Positions 1-8,392 of a stretch of 64,000 bases of DNA are shown here, one piece after another. The position numbers were made by a program, and so were the translations under genes. Under the pieces are notes generated by a model that worked only from the letters and a program-made list of their open reading frames with translations, searched no databases and was not told where the DNA came from. The DNA is taken from positions 124,001 through 188,000 of the forward strand of contig NZ_JAPWGW010000005.1 in the NCBI RefSeq assembly GCF_027213945.1, in the 5' to 3' direction. This DNA is from Henriciella marina. Its GTDB lineage: Bacteria; Pseudomonadota; Alphaproteobacteria; Caulobacterales; Hyphomonadaceae. The first letter of the stretch is position 1. The number at the start of each line of letters is the position of its first letter.

Positions 1-158
1 GGATTGCGGACCTTTTCAGCATCGTCGGGGTGCCATCCCCCATTGATCGCGTAGAGGCGTGCTTCCTGTCTGGACTTGCCGCCCATTTCCTCGAGGAAGC
101 CCATGGCTTCAATCTCGTTCCTGGCTTTCTGACGCTTGGACACAGCACGCTTACCCAT
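1..158 (-). CDS. hypothetical small basic protein, 3' end outside the window
   Basis: A minus-strand frame opens with ATG at 158, preceded by a strong AAGGAG Shine-Dalgarno (165-170), and runs off the left edge after 52 codons without a stop. The visible N-terminus is basic (MGKRAVSKRQKARNEIE...) and then reads like a short helical segment followed by an INGGWHPDDAEK motif. I do not recognise a family. The leader contains a hairpin with a T-run (180-211) immediately upstream of the Shine-Dalgarno, and a CtrA-like site lies further upstream, so expression may be conditional. The good ribosome binding site is the main support that it is real; the function is unknown. Confidence 0.6.
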   Translation of the reverse strand, partial: MGKRAVSKRQKARNEIEAMGFLEEMGGKSRQEARLYAINGGWHPDDAEKVRN

Positions 159-179
159 GAGGATCTCCTTTTCGGGCAC

Positions 180-211
180 AAAAAAACCGCCGGGCGGAAT
201 GCCGGGCGGTT
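180..211 (-). terminator. terminator-like hairpin in the leader of the leftmost gene
   Basis: On the minus strand AACCGCC (205-211) pairs with GGCGGTT (185-191) and is followed directly by seven T (180-186). It lies only about ten bases before the Shine-Dalgarno of the gene starting at 158 and downstream of no minus-strand gene. It is therefore either an attenuator of that gene or a terminator of an unseen short RNA that starts around 300-330. Confidence 0.5.
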
Positions 212-336
212 ACGAAGAACGGGGAGTGACTGGCTCCGGACCCGAGGGAGGGGCCGGGCGGGGTGGGTGTCAGGAATGGTCTTTGGACCATCAGCACTTG
301 CCTCGCGAATCTCAACACCATTAGAGATTACCAGTA

Positions 337-351
337 TTAAGGCCCGGTTAA
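337..351. promoter_or_regulatory. candidate CtrA binding site
   Basis: TTAAGGCCCGGTTAA matches the full CtrA consensus TTAA-N7-TTAA exactly. It lies between the leftmost minus-strand gene and the carbonic-anhydrase-like gene. On the minus strand a TAATCT element follows, which could be the -10 of the leftward promoter. CtrA is the cell-cycle master regulator of Caulobacterales-type bacteria; use of the site is inferred. Confidence 0.45.
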
Positions 352-399
352 CCAGTCGGTTCGGGTCAATAAAGTTTTATGACAAGGGAGCCCTGCGAT

Positions 400-933
400 A
401 TGGCACTTTTTGACCTCGATGGCGTGAAACCGGTCACACCGGAGAGCGGGAATTACTGGGTCGCGGAGAATGCGACCGTGCTTGGCCGTGTGATTCTCAA
501 AGAGAATACCAGCGTCTGGTTCAATGCCGTGCTGAGGGGCGACAATGATCCGATCGAGATCGGTGAGAATTCCAACATCCAGGATGGCAGTGTCCTGCAT
601 ACCGACCACGGTGTGCCGCTGACGATCGGCGGGAACGTCACCGTCGGCCATATGGTGATGCTTCATGGTTGCACGATTGGCGACGGGACGCTGATCGGGA
701 TCGGATCGACAATCCTGAACCGCGCAAAAATCGGCAAGAACTGCATCATTGGGGCACACTCCCTTATACCCGAAGGCAAGGAGATCCCCGACAACTCACT
801 GGTCATGGGCGCGCCGGGCAAGGTCGTGCGCGAGCTTGATGATGGCGCTGCGCAGATGATTGCGGCGTCGGCGAAGGTCTATGTCGAGAACTGGAAGCGG
901 TTCAAATCAGGACTGACCCGCATAGACGGTTAG
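400..933 (+). CDS. gamma-carbonic-anhydrase-like left-handed beta-helix protein
   Basis: A 177-residue protein of the gamma-carbonic anhydrase/PaaY/CaiE family. The repeated hexapeptide pattern of a left-handed beta-helix runs through most of it (for example TIGGNVTVG and [10 protein letters not shown]), and the three metal-ligand histidines of the family are visible in LHTDHG and [10 protein letters not shown]. Members form trimers that bind Zn or Fe between subunits; some hydrate CO2, others act on thioesters, and sequence alone does not settle which. The ATG at 400 is preferred over the in-frame ATG at 379, because AGGGAG (385-390) is correctly spaced from it and the family starts MALxxLDG. 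It converges with the PAS gene, leaving an 8-bp gap. Confidence 0.88.
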   Translation: MALFDLDGVKPVTPESGNYWVAENATVLGRVILKENTSVWFNAVLRGDNDPIEIGENSNIQDGSVLHTDHGVPLTIGGNVTVGHMVMLHGCTIGDGTLIGIGSTILNRAKIGKNCIIGAHSLIPEGKEIPDNSLVMGAPGKVVRELDDGAAQMIAASAKVYVENWKRFKSGLTRIDG

Positions 934-941
934 GTACCTGC

Positions 942-1490
942 CTAGTCGTTGCTGGCCACAAGTTTCAAGCGTGGCTCCTTCGTCCGCGCGTCTGGCGGGT
1001 AGATCGCCGTGAGGCGATGACGCCAGACAGGTCGCCCTCGCAGGAAAGTCTCACCGCCCAGCGCCTGATACAGGCCGAGCATGCGCGCGCCTGTCTCGAT
1101 ATGAGGCGGCTTTGCAAGCGGGGCCAGTGTCATTTCGATATCAACGCGTTCTCCCGTGAGGGATTCGCCGCGAGCGCGAACGATGCCGGGTAGCTTTTCT
1201 CGCGAGATTATTTTCAGCAGGCTCGACAGCATATCGCGGTCGTGTCCGGTCCAGACGCCGAGAAAGTCGTGGTCAGCCAGCTCACGCCCAAGCGAGGACT
1301 GGAGTTGAACGCCTGCGGTACGGAAGAGCCACTGGTCGTCGCCCTCCTGCTGGATCACGAATAGTCGCTCGATCAGGTCCGGATGATCCTTTGTTGTCGG
1401 TCCAGACGGGACGTCCGAAGCAGCAATAGACATGCGCTGCCAGGCAGACAGCAGAGTCTGGCTGTTCGGATGAAGGGTTCTGTCGAGCAT
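942..1490 (-). CDS. PAS-domain protein (PAS_5 type)
   Basis: A 182-residue protein that resembles the alphaproteobacterial single-PAS family (PAS_5). Recognisable parts are the N-terminal segment 'LLSAWQRM', the central FRTAGVQLQSSLGREL...FLGVW core, and a C-terminal segment describing a 'GxxMLGLYQ' strand. These proteins have no output domain; several homologues are linked to cell-cycle or polarity functions, but the role here is not known. There is no signal peptide or membrane segment. It is transcribed alone, convergent with the carbonic-anhydrase-like gene. Confidence 0.75.
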   Translation of the reverse strand: MLDRTLHPNSQTLLSAWQRMSIAASDVPSGPTTKDHPDLIERLFVIQQEGDDQWLFRTAGVQLQSSLGRELADHDFLGVWTGHDRDMLSSLLKIISREKLPGIVRARGESLTGERVDIEMTLAPLAKPPHIETGARMLGLYQALGGETFLRGRPVWRHRLTAIYPPDARTKEPRLKLVASND

Positions 1491-1694
1491 TTTGACCTGC
1501 TTCTCTATTCTGGCGTTATCTCTAAAGCGTCGGACTGCCGTCAGGCTGTCGCATCACCTCGTCGCAAGGCGCGGGCCAGTTCTATGTGTCCTGCTGCGGT
1601 CCAGATTTTCCGGCATCGGAACATTTTTCGCTAATCAGGCGAGAACTGGCACGGCTTGTGCTTCTCCTCAGGCGAAGAGCCACGGAGACCCCTT

Positions 1695-2660
1695 ATGCGC
1701 GTTTCATCACGACACACCCTGTTCGCCGGCGCTGGTGCGGCAGTCATTATAACCCTGTCCGGCCTCGCCTGGGCTGGCGGTAGTGGCGGCAATGGTGGTT
1801 GCAATACGTGTACCGCGAAGCCGGTCTCTCCACCGACTTATAATGGCGGGCGTTCCGGCTGTTGTGACGGTGGCAAGCAACACGCGCTGCGCGTGCCTGG
1901 TGTGAATGTCGCGGGTCCGAACATCTCCATCGGCGGCACGAATGTTAACGTTCACGGCGGCAATCTTAATGTGTCGGCGCAGAGCTATCTCAATGTGACC
2001 GCAGGCGCCTCGGCCTCCAGCGAAGTGATCGCCTATGCTGGCGGTGGCGGTGGTTTTGGGGGGCCGGCCCCGGTTGGTGTGACGTCAATCGGCCAGCTTA
2101 ATGTAAGCGGTGCAGAAGAAACCTATACCGACACAGTAACCGAACAGGTTCCGGAAACCGAAGAATACTGCGTTGACCAGGTCAGCTATCGTATGGCCTT
2201 CCGCGCTGTTCAGGCTGTCTGTATCGATGATACCGGCTCCCCGCACCCGGCGTCGCAAGTCGATGGCAGCCGCGATGTTGCCGGCACCTATAGCGGCGAA
2301 GTCTTTCGCTGTGTCGCTGGCTCGCGCCTTCAGGTCACGCTCGGAGGGATCCAGAATGGCCGCGCCGACTTCAATCGTGGTCAGACCATGGCTTGTGCAA
2401 AAGGTGAGGCCCTCGTTCATCGTCCGGGCGGCGATCTCAGCTGTGCCCCGCAGAAGCCGCAGCGCGATTGCAATGAACGCTCGCTCCTGCGCCGTTACGG
2501 TCCGGGCATCAAGGTCGTTGAAGCCCGCGTTGCAGAAGAAGTCTGCGTGCCGCAAACCCGCACCGTGATGCGCGAAGTGACGCGCCAGGTTCAACGGGTG
2601 CGCCAGGCCGAAGCCAAGTCGATGGTGTTCGACGGCGGCGTGGGACAAGGCGTCTACTAG
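1695..2660 (+). CDS. secreted Gly-rich, Cys-containing hypothetical protein
   Basis: A 321-residue protein that I cannot assign to a family. It begins with a Sec signal peptide (residues 1-27, ending GLAWA). Then come a Gly-rich segment, a beta-repeat-like stretch of alternating hydrophobic, Asn and Gly residues (NISIGGTNVNVHGGNLNV, about 75-100), a Gly-rich linker, and a C-terminal half with about eight spaced cysteines, which suggests a disulfide-stabilised secreted domain. The ATG at 1695 is chosen because GGAG lies 8 bases upstream and the signal peptide starts there; an upstream TTG at 1656 would add residues before it. A strong terminator follows at 2716. An extracellular or cell-surface location is inferred. 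Confidence 0.75.
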   Translation: MRVSSRHTLFAGAGAAVIITLSGLAWAGGSGGNGGCNTCTAKPVSPPTYNGGRSGCCDGGKQHALRVPGVNVAGPNISIGGTNVNVHGGNLNVSAQSYLNVTAGASASSEVIAYAGGGGGFGGPAPVGVTSIGQLNVSGAEETYTDTVTEQVPETEEYCVDQVSYRMAFRAVQAVCIDDTGSPHPASQVDGSRDVAGTYSGEVFRCVAGSRLQVTLGGIQNGRADFNRGQTMACAKGEALVHRPGGDLSCAPQKPQRDCNERSLLRRYGPGIKVVEARVAEEVCVPQTRTVMREVTRQVQRVRQAEAKSMVFDGGVGQGVY

Positions 2661-2715
2661 AGATAAAAATTTAACAGGGCAGGGACGCGCTATTCTTGCG
2701 CGCCGTGTGGGGGGA

Positions 2716-2753
2716 GAAACGCCGTGCTGTGGCTGCACGGCGTTTCTTTATTG
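2716..2753 (+). terminator. rho-independent terminator
   Basis: GAAACGCCGTGC (2716-2727) pairs perfectly with GCACGGCGTTTC (2735-2746) around a 7-base loop and is followed by TTTATTG. It ends the transcript of the Gly-rich secreted protein gene and separates it from the TonB-dependent receptor. Confidence 0.85.
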
Positions 2754-2892
2754 TTGCAATTCGGACATTCGATACGGCGAATTGTCTCGCGTCTGGGTTT
2801 GCGACTTGCATCCCTGCATAGCGCTGATAATCAGGCGAAGAGTCCGTTAGAGGCTTGTTCAAATAACAAATCAGAGAATTTGGAGACGTTAG

Positions 2893-5487
2893 ATGAGGTT
2901 TCTTCCCAGACCTTCGAGCAATGCGAAGGTAGCGAAAGTGTCGCTCTGTGCCAGTGTTGGCCTTGCCGCGCTTATGGGTTCGCAAATGTTTACGGCTTCC
3001 GCACAGGAAGCCGAAGAAGAAGCAGACAACAGCCAACGGCGCCTCAATGCCGTTGTTGTCGAAGCAACGCGCCGTGCTGGCACCACCGTGCAGGACGTTC
3101 CGGTTTCCGTGACCGCGTTCGATGCATCGCTTCTGGAAGATACCGGCGTCGCCCGCCTCAACGATATCGAGCAGATCGCCCCGTCCGTGCAGATCGCGCA
3201 GACCGAGTCGGCCGCTTCCGGCACCTCGATTTCCATCCGCGGTATCGGTACCGGCTCCAACAATCCGGGCTTTGAGCCAGCTGTCGGTGTCCTGATCGAC
3301 GGTGTGTACCGCACCCGTACAGGCATCGCCCTTTCCGAGCTGCCAGAGCTTCGTAGCATCGAAGTCCTTCGCGGCCCGCAAGGCACGCTGTTCGGCCGCA
3401 ACACTTCGGCCGGTGTCGTCTCGATCAATACGGCTGGCCCACAATTCGACCCTGAAGCAACGCTGGGCGTCTCTGCGGGCAATTACGGCATGTACGCCGC
3501 TGAGGCCATGGTCACGGGCCCGATCGCTGACAACATCGCGACCCGCGTCGACATCAAATACCGCGAACGTGACGGCTATATCGACGATGTGAATTCCGGT
3601 CGTGAGCTCAACAATCTCAACCGTTTCCTGATGCGCGGCCAGATGCTGTTCGAAGAAGGCGATGCCAGCCTTCGCGTGATCGCAGACTACGGCCAGACCG
3701 ATGAGGACTGCTGTATCGGCGTGAACCTTCTGCAAGGCCCAACCGGCGCCGCAGTGAACACCGCCGCCGCTTTCGCTGGCCTGCAGGGCTTTGCCAATGC
3801 GCGTCCGGAAGACCTGAAAGTCGCGCTGTCCCCTAACCGCGATATCCGCGACGATGTCGAAGAGTGGGGCATTTCTGGCGAGTACAAGAACCAGCTCGGC
3901 ACAATCAGCCTGACCTCCATCACGTCCTATCGTGACTGGCAGGCGGATCGCGCGCAGGACGTTGATTTCTCCGGTATCGACCGCGCCTATCGTGATGGCA
4001 CCGACATTACCGACAAGGTTTTCACCCAGGAAGTCCGTCTTCAGGACACTTGGGGTGACCTCGACTGGCTAGTCGGCGGCTTCTACATGAATGAGGAGCT
4101 TGGCTACACCGACACGATCCGCACTGGTTCGCAGGCAAATCTCTATACCGACCTGATTTCGGCTGGCGCGACCGCCAATCCGCTGGTGCCAACGGGCCTC
4201 CAGCTGACCGGTTCGCTCGGCCCAGCCGTACCATCGCTTTTCGTGAGCCTTCCGTTCGACGCCAATGGCGACGGCGTGCCAGGTGACCCAGCGCTGCGCA
4301 TTGCGCCGGGCGTACCTGCAGGCCTGCCCTCTTACTTCATTCCAGGTCTCGTCGATGGCGGTGGCCAGAACAGCGACGTGTTCGAGGTGAAGACGAACGC
4401 AGCCGCACTGTTCACCCACAATGAGTACATGGTTACTGACCGCCTGACGGCGACGGCAGGCCTTCGTCTCAACTATGAAGAAAAAGAGATCGCCTATGAT
4501 CTCACTTCGGTCGCGCCATCCTGTGACTTCTTCTTCACCGCAGACGGCCAGTCGGTTCTTCAGCAACTCGGTGCGATCAACGCGCTCGATCTTGCCCTGC
4601 TGAGCTGTAACCCTGCGATCAATAGCGAATATAATGGCTCTGACAGCGACAGCTTCGACGAGACCAATCTCAGCGGTACAGCGAAGCTGGCCTATGACTT
4701 CACCGATGATTTCATGGCTTACGTGTCATACTCGCGCGGCTTCAAGTCCGGTGGTTACAACCTGGATCGCTCCGGTTTCGACAGCGTCCTGTTCGGCGGC
4801 AATGGCGCCCAGCCAACCGACCTGCAGTTCGATTCTGAAACAGTCGACAGCTATGAGCTCGGCTGGAAATCGTCTTTCAACGCGCTCAATGCGACATTGA
4901 ATGGTGCGATCTTCTTCCAGGACGTGCAGGACTTCCAGGAGAACTTCTTCACGGGCACGAACTTCCGCGTCATCAACTCTGACGTGGAAAGCTACGGCCT
5001 TGAGCTTGATGCCTCGATCATTCCGGCAGACGGTCTGACCATCCAGGGCGGCTACGCCTACACGAAGGCAGAGCGTCAGGGCGATGTAATTGTGCCTCTC
5101 GGAAATGGTCAGAATCAAGTCCTCGCACAGGGTGGCACCCAGCTGTCGCTCACGCCGGAACATGTTCTGACCGCGTCCGGCACGTATCTCTATGATATCT
5201 CGCCAAACCTCACGGCGCTGTTCCACCTCAATGCTCGCTATAACTCCGAGCACATCACCTCGGCAGCAACGGCTGGCATCGCGGACAATGACGCCTACAC
5301 GCTGGTTGGTGGCCGTATCGGCCTGCAGACCGCAGACGGTAAGTGGGAATTCTCGATCTTTGGTGAGAACATCACCGACGAGTACTACAACCTCGCATCC
5401 TTCGCGGTGCCTGAGCAGACGGGCACAATTGCCGTCTATCCAGGCATCCCGACGATGTACGGCGCAGAGCTGAAGGTGAACTTCTAG
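2893..5487 (+). CDS. TonB-dependent outer-membrane receptor
   Basis: An 864-residue outer-membrane active transporter. It has a signal peptide of about 38 residues (ending TASAQ) and an N-terminal plug domain with the standard landmarks: ATRR near the TonB box, the DVPVSVTAF strand, SISIRGIG, IDGVYR, and IEVLRGPQGTLFGRNTSAG. It then has a beta-barrel of about 22 strands that ends in a C-terminal Phe (LKVNF), the signal for Bam-mediated insertion. The start follows GGAG by 7 bases. The substrate cannot be told from sequence; the gene is monocistronic with its own terminator at 5517, and no siderophore or sugar genes lie beside it. This receptor class is abundant in Hyphomonadaceae. Confidence 0.93.
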   Translation: MRFLPRPSSNAKVAKVSLCASVGLAALMGSQMFTASAQEAEEEADNSQRRLNAVVVEATRRAGTTVQDVPVSVTAFDASLLEDTGVARLNDIEQIAPSVQIAQTESAASGTSISIRGIGTGSNNPGFEPAVGVLIDGVYRTRTGIALSELPELRSIEVLRGPQGTLFGRNTSAGVVSINTAGPQFDPEATLGVSAGNYGMYAAEAMVTGPIADNIATRVDIKYRERDGYIDDVNSGRELNNLNRFLMRGQMLFEEGDASLRVIADYGQTDEDCCIGVNLLQGPTGAAVNTAAAFAGLQGFANARPEDLKVALSPNRDIRDDVEEWGISGEYKNQLGTISLTSITSYRDWQADRAQDVDFSGIDRAYRDGTDITDKVFTQEVRLQDTWGDLDWLVGGFYMNEELGYTDTIRTGSQANLYTDLISAGATANPLVPTGLQLTGSLGPAVPSLFVSLPFDANGDGVPGDPALRIAPGVPAGLPSYFIPGLVDGGGQNSDVFEVKTNAAALFTHNEYMVTDRLTATAGLRLNYEEKEIAYDLTSVAPSCDFFFTADGQSVLQQLGAINALDLALLSCNPAINSEYNGSDSDSFDETNLSGTAKLAYDFTDDFMAYVSYSRGFKSGGYNLDRSGFDSVLFGGNGAQPTDLQFDSETVDSYELGWKSSFNALNATLNGAIFFQDVQDFQENFFTGTNFRVINSDVESYGLELDASIIPADGLTIQGGYAYTKAERQGDVIVPLGNGQNQVLAQGGTQLSLTPEHVLTASGTYLYDISPNLTALFHLNARYNSEHITSAATAGIADNDAYTLVGGRIGLQTADGKWEFSIFGENITDEYYNLASFAVPEQTGTIAVYPGIPTMYGAELKVNF

Positions 5488-5516
5488 GGCTCACGCGTCC
5501 TAATCTGAAATGAGAA

Positions 5517-5552
5517 AGCCCCGCCAGGATGCCTGGCGGGGCTTTTTTCTTT
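5517..5552 (+). terminator. rho-independent terminator
   Basis: AGCCCCGCCAGG (5517-5528) and CCTGGCGGGGCT (5532-5543) form a perfect 12-bp stem with a 3-base loop, followed by TTTTTCTTT. It terminates the receptor transcript and may also serve the convergent DUF4345 gene. Confidence 0.92.
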
Positions 5553-5568
5553 GTAGTGCGGGCGCGTC

Positions 5569-5952
5569 TCAGGGCTTACGGCGCGCGGTGAGCGCTACAG
5601 ACGCCAGAATAAAGCTGAGGACTTCGAAACTGGCAAAAGCCCAGCCATTGAAGGTCGCGCTATCGCCCACAATCAGCGAAACGAGCCGGGCAAGGGTGTA
5701 ACCGCCCATATAAACAACCAGAAACCAGAGGGCCGGTCGCTCATAGCGTGCCGGCATTAGCGCGCCGGCACCGGTGAGGCCAGCAGCTGCGAGGCTCACT
5801 CCTCCAAAGATGCCCCTCATTTCGAAAGCTGCATTGGACCCGGTGACGGTCACATCCAGCCGGGCCGTCATTCCGATAGGGTCAATAATGGACCAGAGGC
5901 CGAAGCCGACGAAGAGAACGGCGATCGCGCCGAGGAAGATACGTGTAAGCAT
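5569..5952 (-). CDS. DUF4345-type small membrane protein
   Basis: A 127-residue integral membrane protein with four hydrophobic segments (near residues 2-22, 48-66, 72-92 and 103-120). The FEMRGIFGGVSLAAAG region and the short loops match the DUF4345 family, whose function is unknown. The ATG at 5952 is preferred to a TTG at 5991, because the upstream extension is basic, lacks family similarity and overlaps the terminator of the next gene. It faces the receptor terminator and is probably monocistronic. Confidence 0.75.
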   Translation of the reverse strand: MLTRIFLGAIAVLFVGFGLWSIIDPIGMTARLDVTVTGSNAAFEMRGIFGGVSLAAAGLTGAGALMPARYERPALWFLVVYMGGYTLARLVSLIVGDSATFNGWAFASFEVLSFILASVALTARRKP

Positions 5953-5989
5953 GCAAGGCGATATAGGCCGGATTTTGTGGCGGCGAATC

Positions 5990-6020
5990 AAAAACCCCCG
6001 CCATCTTGCGAGGGCAGGGG
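5990..6020 (-). terminator. rho-independent terminator of the hfa operon
   Basis: On the minus strand CCCCTGCC (6013-6020) pairs with GGCGGGGG (5995-6002), including one G-U pair, and is followed by five T. It lies about 35 bases after the hfaD stop codon. Confidence 0.8.
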
Positions 6021-6053
6021 CCTTGGATCGGCAGATCCTCAGTCGTCTGCGGG

Positions 6054-7352
6054 CTATTGCTCGCCGAGCGACTGAATGGTTGCGGCGTTGCCAACGGCGC
6101 TGGCAGAGCCATAGACACTTCCGCCATAGCTGATGCTGGCCTGGCCCTGCGCGATGATATTGGCGGCGTTGTGCTGATTGATCTGGCCACCGACCGCGCC
6201 ATCGCTGCAGAAATTACAGACGGTTGCCGTTGCGGCATTGCCGATAGCCGTTGACGTTACGATGCCGGTGCCGCCCGTCCAGGAGGCTCCGTTGAGATTC
6301 GCATAGCTGTAAACTGTGCCGCTATTGTACTGATCTGCGTAGAGTACAGTGTCAGATCCGACATTCGAGATCAGTGCAGAGTTACCGACGCCATAGGAGC
6401 TCGCATTCGCATAGCCGTTCCAGTGATCGAGCGTCACATAGGTCTGTGCGTCGATATCAGCATTGTTTTCTTGCTGGGTCGGTGCGCCGTCGATGCCGAG
6501 CGTGGCATAGCCCCACTCATTATGGACCGTCGCGGAGTTACCGAAGCTGTTGGTTGCCGCAATGACGTTCGTACCGTTGCCCATATAGACGTCGGTCGAT
6601 GCCGAAACGCGGGTGCCATCCTCGGTTTTCTGCAGGGCACGGTTATAATTCGTGCTCGTATAGCCGGTCGAAGAGGTCGCATTTGCGCCAGCCGTCGTGG
6701 CAAATGAAGCCGATGTGCCATCGCAGCACATGTCTGCATCAGTTTCTGCAGTGACATCTGCAGCGCTGTACTGAGTCTGATCGGCGACGCTGAAGCCGTG
6801 ATTGTTGTCACTGGTCGACACATTCGCCACAGCGGTCGTTGCACTGGCAACCTGATCGGCCTGGTAAAGTTCGATTCGGCTGTACGCATCGATGGAGCCA
6901 GCAGCGCCTTGCTGCGCATAATAGCTGTTGGAGCCGTAATTCGTGCCGCCGGAAGAGGCGTTTGCGTAAGCCGTCGTGGTCGAAACTGCAGTGCCAGCCG
7001 AATAGCCGCGCAGGCGATTCGTCGCGGCAGCGGCAGCATCAAAGCTCTGGCGAACCTCAGCATCGATGTCACCGGTATGGCGAGTCGCGGTGGCGAGGTT
7101 GCCTACAGTGGTCGATGTGGAGACTGCATTCGGCGTATGATCATCCAGCTGGACGTCCATATCCGCCCAGACATTGCCGAACTGGACCTGGTCAATTGTG
7201 CCAGATGCAACGCTGGAAGAGGATTCGGCTTCCGATTCGGCAGCTTCGTCGCCCATGTAGGGGATGTATTCCCAGTCCTGGGCCGCAGCGATGGCCGTCG
7301 TTGAGGCGGCAAGTGCAAGAAGAGCCGATAGTCTGATTGCTGTCTTGGGCAT
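6054..7352 (-). CDS. hfaD: holdfast anchor protein HfaD
   Basis: A 432-residue secreted protein with a signal peptide (residues 1-24, ending AIAAAQ). It is composed almost entirely of low-complexity beta-repeat sequence rich in Ala, Thr, Ser, Asn and Gly, with recurring 'GNxAT' and 'xxYAN' motifs, plus a few Cys pairs (CC, CNFC). Third position in the order hfaA-hfaB-hfaD, size and composition match HfaD, which with HfaA attaches the polysaccharide holdfast to the cell envelope. The ATG at 7352 is chosen because GGAGG lies 7 bases upstream; an ATG at 7364 lacks this. The call rests chiefly on context, since low-complexity proteins diverge quickly. Confidence 0.82.
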   Translation of the reverse strand: MPKTAIRLSALLALAASTTAIAAAQDWEYIPYMGDEAAESEAESSSSVASGTIDQVQFGNVWADMDVQLDDHTPNAVSTSTTVGNLATATRHTGDIDAEVRQSFDAAAAATNRLRGYSAGTAVSTTTAYANASSGGTNYGSNSYYAQQGAAGSIDAYSRIELYQADQVASATTAVANVSTSDNNHGFSVADQTQYSAADVTAETDADMCCDGTSASFATTAGANATSSTGYTSTNYNRALQKTEDGTRVSASTDVYMGNGTNVIAATNSFGNSATVHNEWGYATLGIDGAPTQQENNADIDAQTYVTLDHWNGYANASSYGVGNSALISNVGSDTVLYADQYNSGTVYSYANLNGASWTGGTGIVTSTAIGNAATATVCNFCSDGAVGGQINQHNAANIIAQGQASISYGGSVYGSASAVGNAATIQSLGEQ

Positions 7353-7393
7353 TCTAGCCTCCATGAAGCAGTTATCTGTGTCCGTTTGTGCGA

Positions 7394-8392
7394 CTAATTA
7401 CGGCCACGCAGGACAGGGTCTCGGCGGTTGTGCCAGGCGGAGACGGACTGACGCGACGGGCCGTTATACTCTTCAAGCGGCGCACCTGCCGGACGGAAGT
7501 CGCCGGTAACGCTGTTGGTTGAGATGCCGCCAGCCGTCAGGGCGCAGACGTCGGAGGTCGGTGCAGCGTAGAGATTCGCCATCATTTCCAGCACCGCACG
7601 TTCGAGAACCGAACGAATCGCCAGCTGGATCGGCTCTTGCGCGCGGCCACCAATACCGATGTCGAACACGTTGCCATTGGCGAAGTCGAACACGCCAAGC
7701 GAGACTTCGCGGCCGATGATCTGTTTCTGGTAGGAAATGACATCGACGACTTCTAGGCTCTCTGTCTCTACAAGACGCAGGTCGAGACCCACATTGATGA
7801 CGTAAAGCTTGGCGCCGATGGAGCCTTTGGTGTCCATCGCGTCGGTGTCGCCGACAAAAGCTTCACCGCCAACCGAACGGATATTGTAGTTCAGCTCGGT
7901 GATGCCGCCGATCAGGTAATAGTCGGATCCCGGGATGGAGCCTGCATTGATGCGGCGGAAATCCTGGGCCACGTCGTCGCCGATCAGGCGGTTATTGGCG
8001 TATTTAAGCTCAAGCTCTGAAACAGATGTGTCGAATCGTTCGACCAGTCGGGCGCCAGCTTTCGCGAAAGCGGAGATCGCCATGAGTGACGCTCCCTGGG
8101 TGACACGGCGGCCACCTTCAAAGTCTGCCTTGCCGGTATAGTCGAGGATGCGGCCAACCGCGATTCGCGGGGCAGCGTATCCACTTTGACGGGCATAGTG
8201 GCCCATGCAGACGAGGCCGTCGGAATATGGCGTCGGGTTCGCCGTCACCGGGGCGTTGCCAATCGGGTCAGCATAGTTGCCGCCCGGGCCTGCCACGGGT
8301 GAGACACAGCCGGTTGCGAGCATGGCGCCTGCCAGAACTGCGCCGGAAAGCCGCTTGGTCGCGGTCGTTTTCGTCTTGCCGATATTGATCAT
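7394..8392 (-). CDS. hfaB: holdfast anchor lipoprotein HfaB (CsgG-like secretion channel)
   Basis: A 332-residue lipoprotein: a basic N-terminus, a hydrophobic segment, and the lipobox LATGC with the acylated Cys at 29. The rest follows the CsgG/HfaB fold (IAVGRILDYTGK, the LVERFDTS strand, YYLIGGITELNYN, and the GLDLRLVETESLEVVDVISYQKQ hairpin). CsgG forms the outer-membrane pore for curli; HfaB is needed for localisation and stability of HfaA and HfaD. Its ATG overlaps the hfaA stop as ATGA, which indicates translational coupling, and 41 bases separate it from hfaD. Confidence 0.9.
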   Translation of the reverse strand: MINIGKTKTTATKRLSGAVLAGAMLATGCVSPVAGPGGNYADPIGNAPVTANPTPYSDGLVCMGHYARQSGYAAPRIAVGRILDYTGKADFEGGRRVTQGASLMAISAFAKAGARLVERFDTSVSELELKYANNRLIGDDVAQDFRRINAGSIPGSDYYLIGGITELNYNIRSVGGEAFVGDTDAMDTKGSIGAKLYVINVGLDLRLVETESLEVVDVISYQKQIIGREVSLGVFDFANGNVFDIGIGGRAQEPIQLAIRSVLERAVLEMMANLYAAPTSDVCALTAGGISTNSVTGDFRPAGAPLEEYNGPSRQSVSAWHNRRDPVLRGRN

